Position numbers and translations under genes: made by a program
Shown: positions 1 to 11,223 of the stretch, piece after piece
Position numbering within the stretch: the first letter of the stretch is position 1
Layout: each line of letters starts with the position of its first letter
From: Nissolia schottii
Taxonomy: Eukaryota > Streptophyta > Magnoliopsida > Fabales > Fabaceae
DNA length: 64,000 nucleotides
Direction: 5' to 3'
Assembly (NCBI GenBank): GCA_003254905.1
Contig: QANU01025256.1
Coordinates: 235,979-299,978 of the forward strand
Notes under the pieces: model-generated
Database searches by the model: none
The model's input: the letters and a program-made list of their open reading frames with translations, nothing else
Told to the model about the DNA's origin: nothing

Positions 1-399
1 AGTTATCTTCATCTCTTGCATAGTGACTGTCAATCTATTTGTGTATACTCTGGATTGCTCAAGTCTAAAAAACTGGAGACTGTTAATGAGCAAAGCTTCA
101 GAATTTTTTATACTATTTCCCTGATAGTCTTCTTGAACTGCATGGTGTTACCATTTTATTAATACTCAAGTGAACTTGAAGTTTGATTTCTTTCTATGTT
201 GATTTTGTTGTTTACAAATAATTCTTAGACTAGTTTCTCATTCTCCTTTAGTGGCATGGTGTTTCCCAAGCGATCTTGTTGAACAACCTTCATGTGTGGT
301 GTTTTGCATAGTTGTATGGCTGTTTTTGTGGAATACTTTGTTTGGTATTTTATATTAGAGTGTGGTGTGTCTTAGAACTTTGGATTGGTCCTTGTTGAC

Positions 400-600
400 T
401 AGTTTTGCTGGCTTTGGGAGGAGGAAGGAAGGCAAGTCTTTGTGGCAGTGCAGTCTATGCCATTTGGTGTATTTGGCTGGAGCATAGCTCTTGTATCTTT
501 GATGACAGACATTGAGGTCTTGTGGGATAGGGTTAGGCAATTGGCTTCTACTTGGTGCAAAGCACATGATCTTTTGATATCTTCTTTTGTTATTATTTTT
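400..600 (+). mobile_element. LINE reverse-transcriptase C-terminal (zf-RVT) remnant
   Basis: Across two frames, conceptual translation gives the tail of a plant non-LTR retrotransposon ORF2. It reads LLTSFAGFGRRKEGKSLW, then AIWCIWLEHSSCIFDD, then after a frameshift LWDRVRQLASTWCKAHDLL. The W-x-x-W-L-E-x-x-x-x-I-F signature and the following L-W-D-R-V are typical of the zf-RVT region of L1-type plant LINEs. No poly(A) tail or target duplication was found. It lies upstream of, or in an intron of, the exonuclease gene that follows on the same strand. Confidence 0.6.
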
Positions 601-1548
601 TTTGTAGTGAAGATCTATTGATATCTTCTTAGGATTTATTCTTCTTGTCTTGTTAATAAAATTCTTCTTCCAGCACTCTAATTTAGTAATTTTACATGAA
701 TATCAGTACACAGGTGTCAGAATTTTAGCTTGGCTACTAGATACTTCCTGACACTGCTACAATTAGAATTGCTTAGGGTGGATATACTTATTAAAGAAAA
801 TCTGTGAAAATCTTCATGCTGAAGACAGGGAGGTTGAGGAATTCCATTCCTGAGTGGGTGGGCCCATTGTGCCAGTTGGCTTGAACAGTGTAAAGTTCTC
901 AGGAAGCTATGAAGCATGGATACAACTTGGGACATGGATATGATACAACATGAACACTGCAATAATGAAAATTCTATAAATTATGGAACACAGCTAGCTA
1001 CTGTATAACAAAATTCGTATGAAATTATCATAAGAGACTAATCCTAAACGAGAGTGTAAATTTAAAAAGTTAGTATAAGTCATTGTAAACATAATACATT
1101 CCACTTATGAATTTAACTATTATGGTATTGCCATTTATATTGGTATATAAATTTGAAAAACTAGAAATGAAAATTTGTAAAATTTTTCTTTGGAGTGCAT
1201 GAAGTGTCCAATATGGCAACTATATTGAAATGTCCGTGCTTAGAGGACTTATTATTAATGCATTGAATGATCAATAAGTATTGTTAATGCATTGAATGGT
1301 CAATTGAAAATTGTAACAGATTTATGCTGAAAAGGTTATGGTGCTTAGGCAAATAGTGAAGTCGTAATACGTGGGTTCTAGATTCTATTGAATTGGAGAT
1401 GTATAACAGTTGTTATCCTTTTATATATGTATATTCTTGTTGATTTTATAGTGCAATAAATGATAGGTTTTTCTTGACATATTCTTATCCCTTATAGCAC
1501 CAGTTAAATCTCAATTTGTATCTAATCTCTTACATTTATATGTTCTAG
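601..1548. other. Non-coding sequence upstream of the first visible exonuclease exon
   Basis: AT-rich sequence without a supported exon. It is probably intron of the exonuclease gene, because the exon at 1549 begins in mid-protein after a normal polypyrimidine-AG acceptor. Nothing else is recognised. Confidence 0.4.
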
Positions 1549-4092
1549 GTTTATTTGGCAATGGAAGCTGGTTACACGGAGAAAGTTGATGAACTGTGTG
1601 ATCGCTATGCCCTAGACAGGTTTTTGGATCTCAAAGGTAAGCCATGTCTTGTGAGAAAATTAATAAAGGAAAAAAATATTGCATTCTAATTAACTCAGAT
1701 TTTGTGTCCATTAAGTTGGTTGCTTATTCTTCTTTTGCCTCAAATAGTTCCATTTCTTCCAGTCATTTTCCATTTTGTTCCTGTGTGTGTCTGATATTCT
1801 TTGTAAATAGCTTGATACTGTTTGATAGCTTATGTTATTATATTAGCAAATAGGTTATTCCCCTGTTGTAATTATACTATTAGTCCCTTAGTCTAAGGCA
1901 TTGGATTTGTAAATGGTTCTGAACATTCAGGTTGTAATCCTCCCTGTCTATTAGTGCTTTTGTTATCATCTCTCCTGCATCAATGTTATTAATAGTTTGT
2001 TTGATCCACTTATTGTTATAATGTCATGTAGAGTGTATATTATCTGCAATTTTATTCTAAGATGACAAATGCTAAATCTTTATGTCTTCTAGTACCTGAA
2101 ACAAGTGTTCAACAAGGGCGTTATTTGCATCTTGAGGAACTACTAGTTGAAGACATCATTTGGGTTGATGAAGCTGAAGGTTTGCTTGATGCAACAAGTG
2201 AAATTGAGGGTTTTAAAGTCGTAGGTGTTGATTGTGAATGGAAACCTAATTATGTAAAAGGCAGCAAGCCAAACAAGGTAAATTTAAATGATCTTCTTGA
2301 TTGATTAATGTTTCTCCATACATTTTTCTCTGTTTGTTTGACATTTATGAAATTATGTCCGGAGTTTTAGCCATCCTAGTTCCAAGTAGTGAGATGTTTC
2401 TAATCAAAAGATGAACTTGATCTCTTGATTCTCCTATTGTTCTTTTCCAACTTCAATTTCCATGTTTCAGGTTTCTATCCTGCAAATTGCCTCTGAAAAG
2501 AAGGCTTTCATCTTTGATCTGATAAGGTTACATAGGGACGTGCCTGATATTTTAGACAACTGTCTAACGCGCATTTTGCTGTCACCGAGAATTCTAAAAC
2601 TTGGTAAGCAAATGTTTAAATTCACTAGTCTTGTGATTATTTGAACTTGAATGAGAATGCTGCTGCTATTGGTGGGATTTTATAGGCAGCATCTTTTTAT
2701 GCTTCATTGTAGATAAACATGCTCAGTCAGATGCAAATTTTGTGTTGTTTTATAAGTCTGAACTAGTAACCAATTACTGCTCTGCGGCTTATATGTTCAG
2801 GATATAATTTCCAATGTGATATTAGGCAACTTGCTCAGTCATATGAAGAATTGAAATGTTTCAAGAGCTATGAACTGTTGCTGGACATCCAGAATATTTT
2901 TAAAGAACCTCGCGGTGGTTTAGCCGGCCTTGCAGAGGTATACTGTACAAACGAATGTCCTTTTAGAGTCTCATGTCTCTTAGTACACCTAGTATTTGTG
3001 GAGGGATAATGGTCGAGGCACCTGGTCTGTGTTAGCTTATGTTGACAAAACTCGTGTGTTCAAATCAGAAAATACTGGGAGCTACTTTAAACAAGACTAG
3101 ACGAAACAGCAATTGGGAACAACGACCTTTAACTCCAAGTCAAGTAATTGCTTCCCTTTCTTCTTTGTTATTCCCTAATGCCCTTCATCTTCATAAGACA
3201 TCAGATCATACAATGAAATGGTGGGTTTAAGCGTTAGGACCGTGATATTTCTTTATAAATTTTTCCTACTTTGCTCTTACAATGTGGGGAAAGGGGGAGA
3301 GATTAAATACGGTACAAGAGTTTTATTTTTTGTGATGTGATACTGTTTATATGGTTTCTAATGAAACTTCTTATCCATAACGAAGTATACATGACCGGTA
3401 AAGATGACTGCATTATATTCTGTTTGAACCAAGTAATTCAATAATCTTAACGCGATTCTATATGTGCAGCTAGAATATGCTGCCCTGGATGCTGTTGTAC
3501 TTGTTCACATATTCCACCATCTTCCTGGTCAAGGACATGGTAAATTTGAGTGGAAGTCTTAGTGACAATACCCTCTTTCTGCTTGCCAAATTGTCAGCCA
3601 CAGCACCCACAACATTTCTTTATTGCAAATTCTCCTTTTCCATCATTCTGCCATTTTCTTTATTTTGTTAGTAGCTTCATATTATATTAGCCTAGTTATC
3701 ATTAAAAGCTATGTAAACATTTACCATGCATAATAATACCCCCCCTTCTTATCAAATAAACCTTCAAATTTGTTACGCAGCATCAAGTCAAGTTCGTCCC
3801 CAAATTTTGGAAAATAGCAAATTTGTTCTCGAGGTTAGCATCGGTACATCAAATTTGTCCTTAGCATCAAGTATCTTTGGATAAATTTGATGGACACAAT
3901 GTCAACCTTAGGGATGAATTTGCTATTTTTTAAAGTTGGGGACGAATTTGATTGACACTATTAACATTAGGAATGAATTTGAAGGTTTACTTCCTTGTTA
4001 TCCATATGTGGTTTAACAATCACTGTAACTATCATTCAGGTGTCCCACTCACAAAACACCAAGAAATCCAAGAAGAATGTATGAAGAGCTGA
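1549..4092 (+). CDS. 3'-5' exonuclease domain protein (Mut7/RNase D-like), 3' part
   Basis: Predicted DEDDy-type 3'-5' exonuclease of the plant Mut7/EXD3-like family; its substrate is presumably RNA or DNA ends. Exons are 1549-1636, 2093-2277, 2471-2603, 2801-2937, 3069-3143, 3470-3539 and 4040-4092. All join in phase with GT-AG introns and give about 246 codons ending at TGA. Exo motif I is VGVDCEWKPN (the D-x-E pair). Motif II is LKLGYNFQCDIRQL. Motif III is LEYAALDAVVL (Y-x-x-x-D). The first visible exon (VYLAMEAGYTEKVDELC) is already mid-protein, so the N-terminus lies further upstream and probably outside the window. The last exon encodes the short tail VPLTKHQEIQEECMKS. I recall Arabidopsis relatives near At5g24340, but this was not checked. 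The final intron holds a MITE. Confidence 0.85.
3757..3989. mobile_element. MITE-like inverted-repeat element in the last exonuclease intron
   Basis: The segment begins TAAACCTTCAAATT and ends with its exact complement AATTTGAAGGTTTA. The arms stay complementary inward (for example GTCCCCAAATTTTGGAAAATAGC against GCTATTTTTTAAAGTTGGGGAC, in part). The whole 233 bp can fold into one hairpin. It has no coding capacity. No target duplication could be fixed by eye. The structure is that of a MITE; the superfamily is unassigned. Confidence 0.7.
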
Positions 4093-4270
4093 AGAGACTG
4101 AGATTGAGAACTAGAAGCATTGATCCTGAACTTCGGTTGCGTAGATTTTCCTTTTGATTGCATTCAATTGTGATCGGTTGTTAATATTATTAGGAAACAT
4201 TTCACCAATTAATACGATTATTGGAAGACGGGCTACATGCTCCTCTGTAGATATGTCACCTCTTGTTTAC

Positions 4271-4868
4271 GGACTCAAATCTCCTGTCCTTGCAACCTGT
4301 CCCCAACCCTATTCCCACAATAAACATGCCACGTGGATTTATTTTTAACTCTAATTAATTTTTATTTTAATTAAAGTTGTCACATCGCTCTCAATCCTAA
4401 TTCGGCTACAGACTCGTCTGACAGTTACCACCCACAACGCCTCCATCGCCACCAACAGGTATATCTTCCCTGCCTCTAACCGAAATTGTCGCTGGCATGG
4501 CCTTCACGGCTCACCTCGCTACAAGGTTTGCTGGAACTCGGAGACGATGCCGAAGCTGTGGGAGACGCTGTCAAAGCCATGTGAGACGACGTCGAAGCCA
4601 TCGTTCCAATAGACATTGTAGCGAGGTGAGCCACGTAGGCCATGCCAGCGGCAATTTTGGTTACAGGCGGGAAAGACGTACCTGTCGACGGCGATGGAGG
4701 CGTTGTGGGTGGTGACTGTCAGAGGAATCTGTAGCCGAATTAGGATTGAGAGCGGGGTGAACGTGAGTGACAGCGTTAATTAAAATAAAAATTAATTAGA
4801 GTTAAAAATAAATCCATGTGGCATATGTTTATTGCGGGGACAGGGTTGGGGACAGGAGATTTGAGTCC
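4271..4868. mobile_element. 598-bp foldback element with arms of about 250 bp
   Basis: It starts GGACTCAAATCTCCTGTCC and ends with the complement, and the two arms mirror each other almost continuously to a loop near 4530-4618. Landmarks repeated in reverse complement include the ATTTTTATTTTAATTAA block, the CTCTCAATCCTAATTCGGC block, and the GC-rich ACAACGCCTCCATCGCC block. A long, GC-rich-centred palindrome fits a foldback or MULE-derived non-autonomous transposon. Flanking bases (TCTTGTTTA and TTCTGTTTGA) hint at a degraded 9-bp target duplication, but this is weak. It lies about 180 bp after the exonuclease stop codon and may fall in its 3' UTR. Confidence 0.75.
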
Positions 4869-5757
4869 TTCTGTTTGATATACATATTTCTCGTAAGTCT
4901 ATCATCAAACAATATATAGGTATACAACTCGGAACGTAAAAAGGCGAAAAAGTCTCTGATTAATGGTAACATATTCGTAGGATATATTTTTATGATAAAA
5001 ATCTAACATTTTAAAATGTGTCAATTGAGCTTAGGGATGGGAACATGCCCAATTTGTCTCATTAATTTTTTATCTGATTTGACATGTTAACTTAATTTTT
5101 TTAGTCTTGAATTTGTGTATATTTTTTTATTATCAAAAATCTGTTGTTTGACCTGTTACTACAACTTTGTTATTATAGCCTATTACATGATTAATAACAC
5201 AACATTCAATAATAATAATCAACCATCTTTTAAGATATAAGTCTGAAACATATAAGACCAATAATATCTAAATACCTTCTAAATATTACCCAAATTATAT
5301 TAATAAATATAATTGCATAAAATATTACAAAAAGTTATATTAGTCTAGTGGTTAAGACATTGGCTTGTTATGATGTTTGTTTCAGTTTGAATCTAAGTGA
5401 AGGTAATGTAAATTTAATTTTTTGGTAAAATCTATATGAACATATTTATAAACAGGTCGACTTGACAAGTCTAATAAACTTTCGTAATATTTTTGGTCTA
5501 ACCTCTTTATTAAAATACGCTTTAAAAAAGACCAAAACCTAGGCGAAGTCAGGCCGGAGGCCTGTTCTGCCAGACCCCTAATTGATATGCTCTTTTTAGT
5601 AGCTGCTAGGTTTTACCTAAAGGTTAGATAGTGTAAAACCCAGCATAAATAAAAGTACACGACAAAATGTAACACGTTGAGGATCATAAGATCCAAATTC
5701 AGACTATTCCCCATTTCTCTCCCACCTCTCATTCCTCCTTTGCCATAAATAACATCA
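4869..5757. other. AT-rich intergenic DNA
   Basis: No gene is visible. A tRNA-like stretch near 5345-5400 (GTCTAGTGGTTAAGACATTGG followed by a GTTTGAATCT box) could be a SINE remnant. The right end grades into the promoter of the DUF3511 gene. Confidence 0.4.
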
Positions 5758-5765
5758 TATATAAA
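5758..5765 (+). promoter_or_regulatory. TATA box of the DUF3511 gene
   Basis: TATATAAA lies 162 bp before the chosen ATG. It is followed about 30-50 bp later by a pyrimidine-rich patch (CCTCTCTTCCTCTTTCTC) of the kind common around plant transcription starts. Confidence 0.55.
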
Positions 5766-5926
5766 ACATACTAGCGTTTCCAAGTCCCTGATTTCAATAT
5801 CCTCTCTTCCTCTTTCTCTATCTCTATCCATCTAACCAAATTAAAGATTCATAACAGTTGAGGCAGATACAGGGAGAGAAAGAGAGGAATAAACACATAA
5901 AAATAATCACGTCATATATAGAGATC

Positions 5927-6247
5927 ATGAATGCCCAGCAGCACCGGCGGCAACCTCAGCCATTCTATGATGTGAATGCGAGAACCTTAGGCGACAAGAA
6001 GATGTGTGTAGGAAGGAGCCCCGCGGCCGGTACCTATCCGTCTCCTCCTCTGAGGAGAGAGCGCAAGATAGAGATTGCGAGCAAGTCCCCGCAAGGCGCG
6101 TCATGGTGGAAGAACAACGAGGCCAAGAGAAAGCGCAGAGTGGCCAAGTACAGGCTTTACGATGCCGAAGGCAAGCTTAAGTCTTCTCTGAAGAGAGGGT
6201 TCCGAAGCCTCAAGATCACGTGCATGAAGATCGTCACCAATCTCTAG
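5927..6247 (+). CDS. DUF3511 domain protein
   Basis: A small single-exon gene of 106 residues. The C-terminal half carries the DUF3511 signature: SWWKNNEAKRKRRVAKYRLY followed by EGKLKSSLKRGFRSLKITC. It is strongly basic and ends at residue 106. The function of this plant-only family is unknown; the basic, W- and K/R-rich core suggests nucleic-acid or membrane-surface binding, which is inference only. An upstream in-frame ATG at 5858 would add 23 residues (starting MRQIQGEKERNK). I chose 5927 because the protein from there (MNAQQHRRQPQPFYDVNART) looks like family N-termini and the upstream part reads like leader. A TATA box lies 162 bp upstream. Confidence 0.8.
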   Translation: MNAQQHRRQPQPFYDVNARTLGDKKMCVGRSPAAGTYPSPPLRRERKIEIASKSPQGASWWKNNEAKRKRRVAKYRLYDAEGKLKSSLKRGFRSLKITCMKIVTNL

Positions 6248-7406
6248 CTTAATATATAAATGAGTCGTGTTATTTCAACATGGTTTTTTGAGGTGTTGAT
6301 GGACACGCGGAACTATTTGCAAATTATTGAAGAGTTCATGTACATAATTGGAAAATGAGTGACTATCATCGTAAGTGATCAAATTGTCACAAATTACCCA
6401 ATTTCAAAGTTACTTATATGTGAATTAGTTGCTCGTTTGCATATAAATTCCTAGTGTTCGAAGACCCCCATACAACTACGTTAACATTTTTGTAAATAAT
6501 GCATGGTGTCATCTTCATTTACATGTAATGTATAATCATTTACATGTAATGTATAATTTAGAGATACGCGTAGCTTTCATTGTGGTTTCAATCGTGTAAA
6601 TGTGCTTATGAGGGAGATTAATTATTTGCTTACCCGTGTTATAATTTTTGTCTCATGGAATCAGATTCTTGCTTTGAATGTCTTCTTTTTGTAGCATGTC
6701 GTATGGATTGTTTTTCCTTTTTATTTTATCTTGCATTATTTCCATTTTGAAAGTATTACCCCTTTGTTTGTTTTTTTTCTTTTATCCTTTAACATGGACA
6801 TCACATGGGATCATTTGGCCGTGTTTGTTGACAGCGAATACATGATGTTCCAAAAAAATTTAGGTGCACTTGAAGTAATGACTTTTTTTTCCCTCTATTA
6901 GATGTTTCACAAATTAGAATTATAGTTCATAATACTAATGCGTGAGATAGCTAATGAAGCAAACAACAAAGAAAAAGTTCTTACTCACAGGTTTTGGGCC
7001 TCTATGATCGTGTCTCGTGCAAGTTGCATTATGTCTCGTGCAAGACTCGCCTTGTTTGTCATGTCTCGCGTGAGACACTTGAGACTCCTTAAGTCTCCCG
7101 CGAGATGCTCTACTCACTCATAATTGGCTCTTTTCTTCCATTCCTTACTCCTTTTACTCCCCTTTTTGCACCAATACTCAATTACCTGTGATTTTAACAA
7201 CTCAAACACAAGATGTTAAACGCATAAGTTACTCGACAATTAAAAATTATTTAAAAACGGTGCTTAAACTATAGTTTTTCAATTATGCTCATAAAAGGAC
7301 AATTATACGAATCTTATCAATTAGCCATCAAAATTGCGAATCTTATCAATTAGCCATCAAAATCACATAATTTTAGGCTGCAATGCTCAATTATGGAGTA
7401 TAAAAA
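6248..7406. other. Intergenic DNA with short direct repeats
   Basis: No gene is seen. It contains a tandem pair of a 21-bp unit (TTTACATGTAATGTATAAT) at about 6518-6558. A cluster of GTCTCGTGCAAG-like words and GAGAC inversions lies at 7008-7105. A 28-bp tandem pair (GAATCTTATCAATTAGCCAT) lies at about 7308-7363. Open frames across 6935-7123 are on both strands and are not convincing. Confidence 0.45.
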
Positions 7407-9011
7407 TGTTGGATAAGATTTCTCTATCAACAGCCAAGTGTTCCCGGTCAAGCACGTCATGAGTTTTCAGGTCAAGAAGTCACAGTCGTTAAGTGAGGAT
7501 GATAGAAGTTGTAGGTCCTTAGCAAATGTCCAATAGGATGAGAATTGTTTGACATGGTCTAGTTACCCAATAGGTCATATGAGTGTTAGTGCATCTAGGT
7601 GGTTGGGATGATATAAGAATTATAGTGTAAGTTATTAGCGAAAATAATGTTTAGCTATATGTTCAGATGATCAGTTCCATGAGTGTTGATGTAGTGAGCA
7701 GATAATCAGTATGATTAGCACAAGGGTTTAGTAGCACGAGATATGTTAGACATACGTTGCGTTATGTGTGATACTAGTTACCCGTTAGAAGGTATAGTGT
7801 CAGTTGATCATTTATTGTGTATGTTCAATCTTAGTAGGATAAACCAGAAAAGTGGTTTAGGTTTAGATAACTAGTTAGACTAGTTGATACCGGTCGACAA
7901 TATAACCCAATTAGTACATGGTATGATCAACCAGAAATTTAGATAGTTAAAGTATGTATATTGATTTGATTGATTAGATTTGTATATGTTGGCATGTCCT
8001 ATTTTTTTTGTTGTGATTGTTGGCAGGTGTTCCGAGTGATGGCGTGAAACCTAGTTGGCTAGTTGTTCAATAGACACCTTGAGACCCCAAACAATGTTGA
8101 TATCTGGTTGGTAGTCTGATAGACACCTTAAGTCCTAGTTGGCTAGTGACCCTATGGCACCGTAAGACCTAGGCAATGAAGGAGCATTTGGCATGTTGTT
8201 AGATGAATGGTGTGAGACCCACCCAATGCTGACATTTGGCTAATGGATCAAGGGACATCGTAAGCTCAGTTAGTTGGTGATCCGTGGACATCGTGAGAGC
8301 CAAATAGTATTACAGGGAACAAGTCCTGACAAAGCAAAACTGCGAACAAGTCCCTCTTTGACCCTTCAGAATGAGGACCGATAATTATTCATTGGTAGAT
8401 ACCTTATCGACAGTTTCATCCTTTTTATTTATTATAATCATCAATAGCTACTTTTACCACTTTTAACATTTATTCGCATATTGATTGTATAACTTATAAG
8501 TGTCTATGTATTGAAATTATATATCTAATATGTATATACAGACTGCATTGGTATGTGAATGTTTCGGATACCATCCCACGTGAGTGCTGTGGGTGCGTTG
8601 TCTGCCACTAAGTCTTTCCCAAAGACTCACTCCTTACCTCCTTTTTAGGTTATTTGAGTACCCATGGTGGAGGTCGGATTCCAATTTTAGAGTTCTAGTC
8701 TCAGCTTGGTCATCACTTGCCTTGGTGGGAGAGTCAAAGTCAGCCAGCTGGTTAAGTTTCTTAGAGTTGTTCTAATGGATCACGGGTAGGATCTTTGGAA
8801 TTCAGTAACAAATTTACTTTTAAATTTAGTTTGTAATACAATTGATGCAGTTATAAACCTTCTATAACAGTTTAGCGGGTTATGAGCATTTTAGTAAACA
8901 ATTGTATTTTATTTATAAATATTCAATTTAAAAGTGATCAATTTTTAATAGTGAGGCTTCTGCAACGGAACTAGTCTCATGAGTGGTGGTGACGATTTTT
9001 GAGTCGCTACA
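7407..9011. repeat. Possible solo LTR or other dispersed repeat containing diverged internal repeats
   Basis: The stretch is non-coding on both strands. It begins TGTTGGATAAG and could end at GAGTCGCTACA, a TG...CA pair as in an LTR, but no matching 5-bp target duplication is present. Between about 8040 and 8310, diverged units of about 45-60 bp recur, each with a (G/A)(A/T)CACC-GT-(A/G)AGACC core and TTGGCTAGT phrases. Assignment to a retroelement is tentative. Confidence 0.3.
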
Positions 9012-11215
9012 ACACTAAAACTCATTTTGTTTTTAAAAAAGGGTAATAATTTGTATAGTTAAATGAGACAAAAAAATATATAACTTCCAAAATGTTTAAA
9101 AAAGTTGTAAATGGTGTAATCCAAACAATTTCTTATTTTTTTGGGGGGGGGGGGGACATATGTTATTTGTATTAACACCTCAAAGTCCACCCCCCCCTCA
9201 TTTTATAAGTTTCCCAAATTTGGGAGGGGGGAGTTTGAGGGGTTTAACAAGATTGTAATTTAATTTACCATCTCACCTTTATTGAAACATTTACACACCC
9301 ATTATACCTAGTAAAAAAATGCTCAGATAAATTTTTAATACTTAATAAATTGTGAATTTTGGTTTTGATTCCCATTCAAATATTTTTTCGGTTTTGGTTC
9401 TCGATAAGTTTTTATGCTTGGTTTTAGTCCCCGACACCAATTATGTTCTTTAAATGATGATGTGGCAAACCAAAGTTCAACTCAGCTCATTCTATGTGAC
9501 ACTCATTAATTCTATGTGACATGTTACATATTCAAATATCCATGTTTGATCCAAACCTGACCTAATCTGTTTACCCATTTTTTAAAAGATAGAGGATGGG
9601 TGTTGTAAGGTAAGGTGCAAGAACAATGAGGTCAGGGTGAGCGAGGGACTTTGAGAATGAGATAAGATTGAAATGAATTTAGGTAATGAGTTTGAGTCAT
9701 GATGGATACTAAATAAAAATGGAGTGTGCTAACCTAGTCCAACCCATGTTAGTGACCAATTTGGTCTTGGGCCAAAAGTGTTAATTTGAAAAAGTTGGGG
9801 GACTGGTCCAGATTTTTACTTGTCACCCATCTTCTCTCTCCTCCCTCTTCCCTCTCCCTCCTTGCCCCACCCTTCACAATTATGCCTTGCCTGGCCCCGC
9901 CACCCCATCTTCTCCTCCCTCCTCCGTGTGGCACTGCCACCCCCACACCTCCCATGCCAAGCCAGATCTCTCCTACCAACCCACTACCATCGTCCTCGTC
10001 CTTTGCGGCAACCATCCCTACACTCTTTCTACTCCACCATACCCCTCTGCGATGCCACATCCCGAAAGAAAAAAGACGAAGGGTTAAAATGATGTAATCT
10101 AAGATCTGTCGCGAAGAGAGATAAACGGAGAACAACATTGGTGATTGACAAAAAAGTGCCACGATTCGAGTACTTTTTTCTCTCAAGATCTGGCATAATT
10201 TTGAGTTTTTGAATCTTAACAGTTGTCCAGATCTGGGATCATATTCACGTTCAATGATAAATATAATTTTAGATCTTGCATTTCCCTGAGTCTTTTTAGT
10301 GTTATTGTGTTTTCTTGACTCAGGGTGTTATTGTATTTTCAGTGGCGTTGTGGGCAGTAGACGGCGGTGGCAACGCTAGGGGCGATGGGTGATGCCCACG
10401 AACAACGATGACGTTTGTTTGGCCATGTCTGGGTTCTCCTCATCATCAACGATGGTACCCACAAAGGTGCGCATTTTTGTTTTTTCAAAAATCCCATGTT
10501 TCTTTTCTCTGTTTGCTAAGATAAGTTTTTCTGGAGAAAGTTCTAATTTTTATTTTTATTTTTTTTTGATTTTGTAAGGTTGTTGAAAGGTTGAGGTAAT
10601 CAATTGAAGTGGTTGTGGGCAATGTTTGAGGGGAGGAAAAGAAAGAGTTGGGGGTTGCGACGACAGGTAGTGGTGTGGGAGTTGGCCGTGCGAAGAGGTG
10701 ATGTTGGGTGGCGGTAAGGAGAGAGAAGGAGAGTGGGAGGGAGGTTGCTTAATCATGTTTAACTTTTAATTAATCATGTTTAGAATATATTAATTTTTTA
10801 ATCAATGATAAAAATGTAATTGAAAATTTTCAATTGTAAGATCTTTTGGGGTCAAAACGCAATTTTGTTCTACATTCACCATCAATTTAAATCTAACTGC
10901 TTACAAATAAGGACTAAATTGCTTCCTAATTGAACACAGTAAATTGAAGTCAGAACCCTAAAAAAATTGGTAAACGTGTCAAGACAAGTTTGAGTTGTTG
11001 AGATTAAACATGACTATTTAAATGAATAACTTGTCATGCGAAATTAATGACTATCATATAATATTATATCATGAGCTAAGTTAAAAGTCTGTCTCTCGTG
11101 CCATCAAATAACAAAGATAACTGATGTTGGACATCGAAATCGATCATTTTTTTTCCTAATAGAGACCAAAACTAAAGAAAAAAACCGAAGAAAAGACCAA
11201 TTCTACCATTTGATT
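9012..11215. other. Intergenic repeat-like DNA
   Basis: No supportable gene. It holds long G/C homopolymers (9142-9154, 9191-9197, 9223-9230) forming a small stem, a GGTTTTGGTTCTCGATAAG-type phrase near 9390-9430 of the kind seen in dispersed plant repeats, and a purine/pyrimidine-skewed stretch at 9830-10080 that opens frames on both strands. Confidence 0.4.
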
Positions 11216-11223
11216 ATAATTTC

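Noticed and set aside
4497-4715. Arg-rich 72-codon open frame
   Set aside because: It lies wholly inside the palindromic foldback element and reads the GC-rich arms; no domain and no homologous pattern.
9749-10186. 145-codon minus frame and several overlapping plus frames
   Set aside because: The stretch is strand-skewed (CT-rich), which opens frames on both strands; residues are low complexity (G, R, V on one strand; P, S, L on the other).
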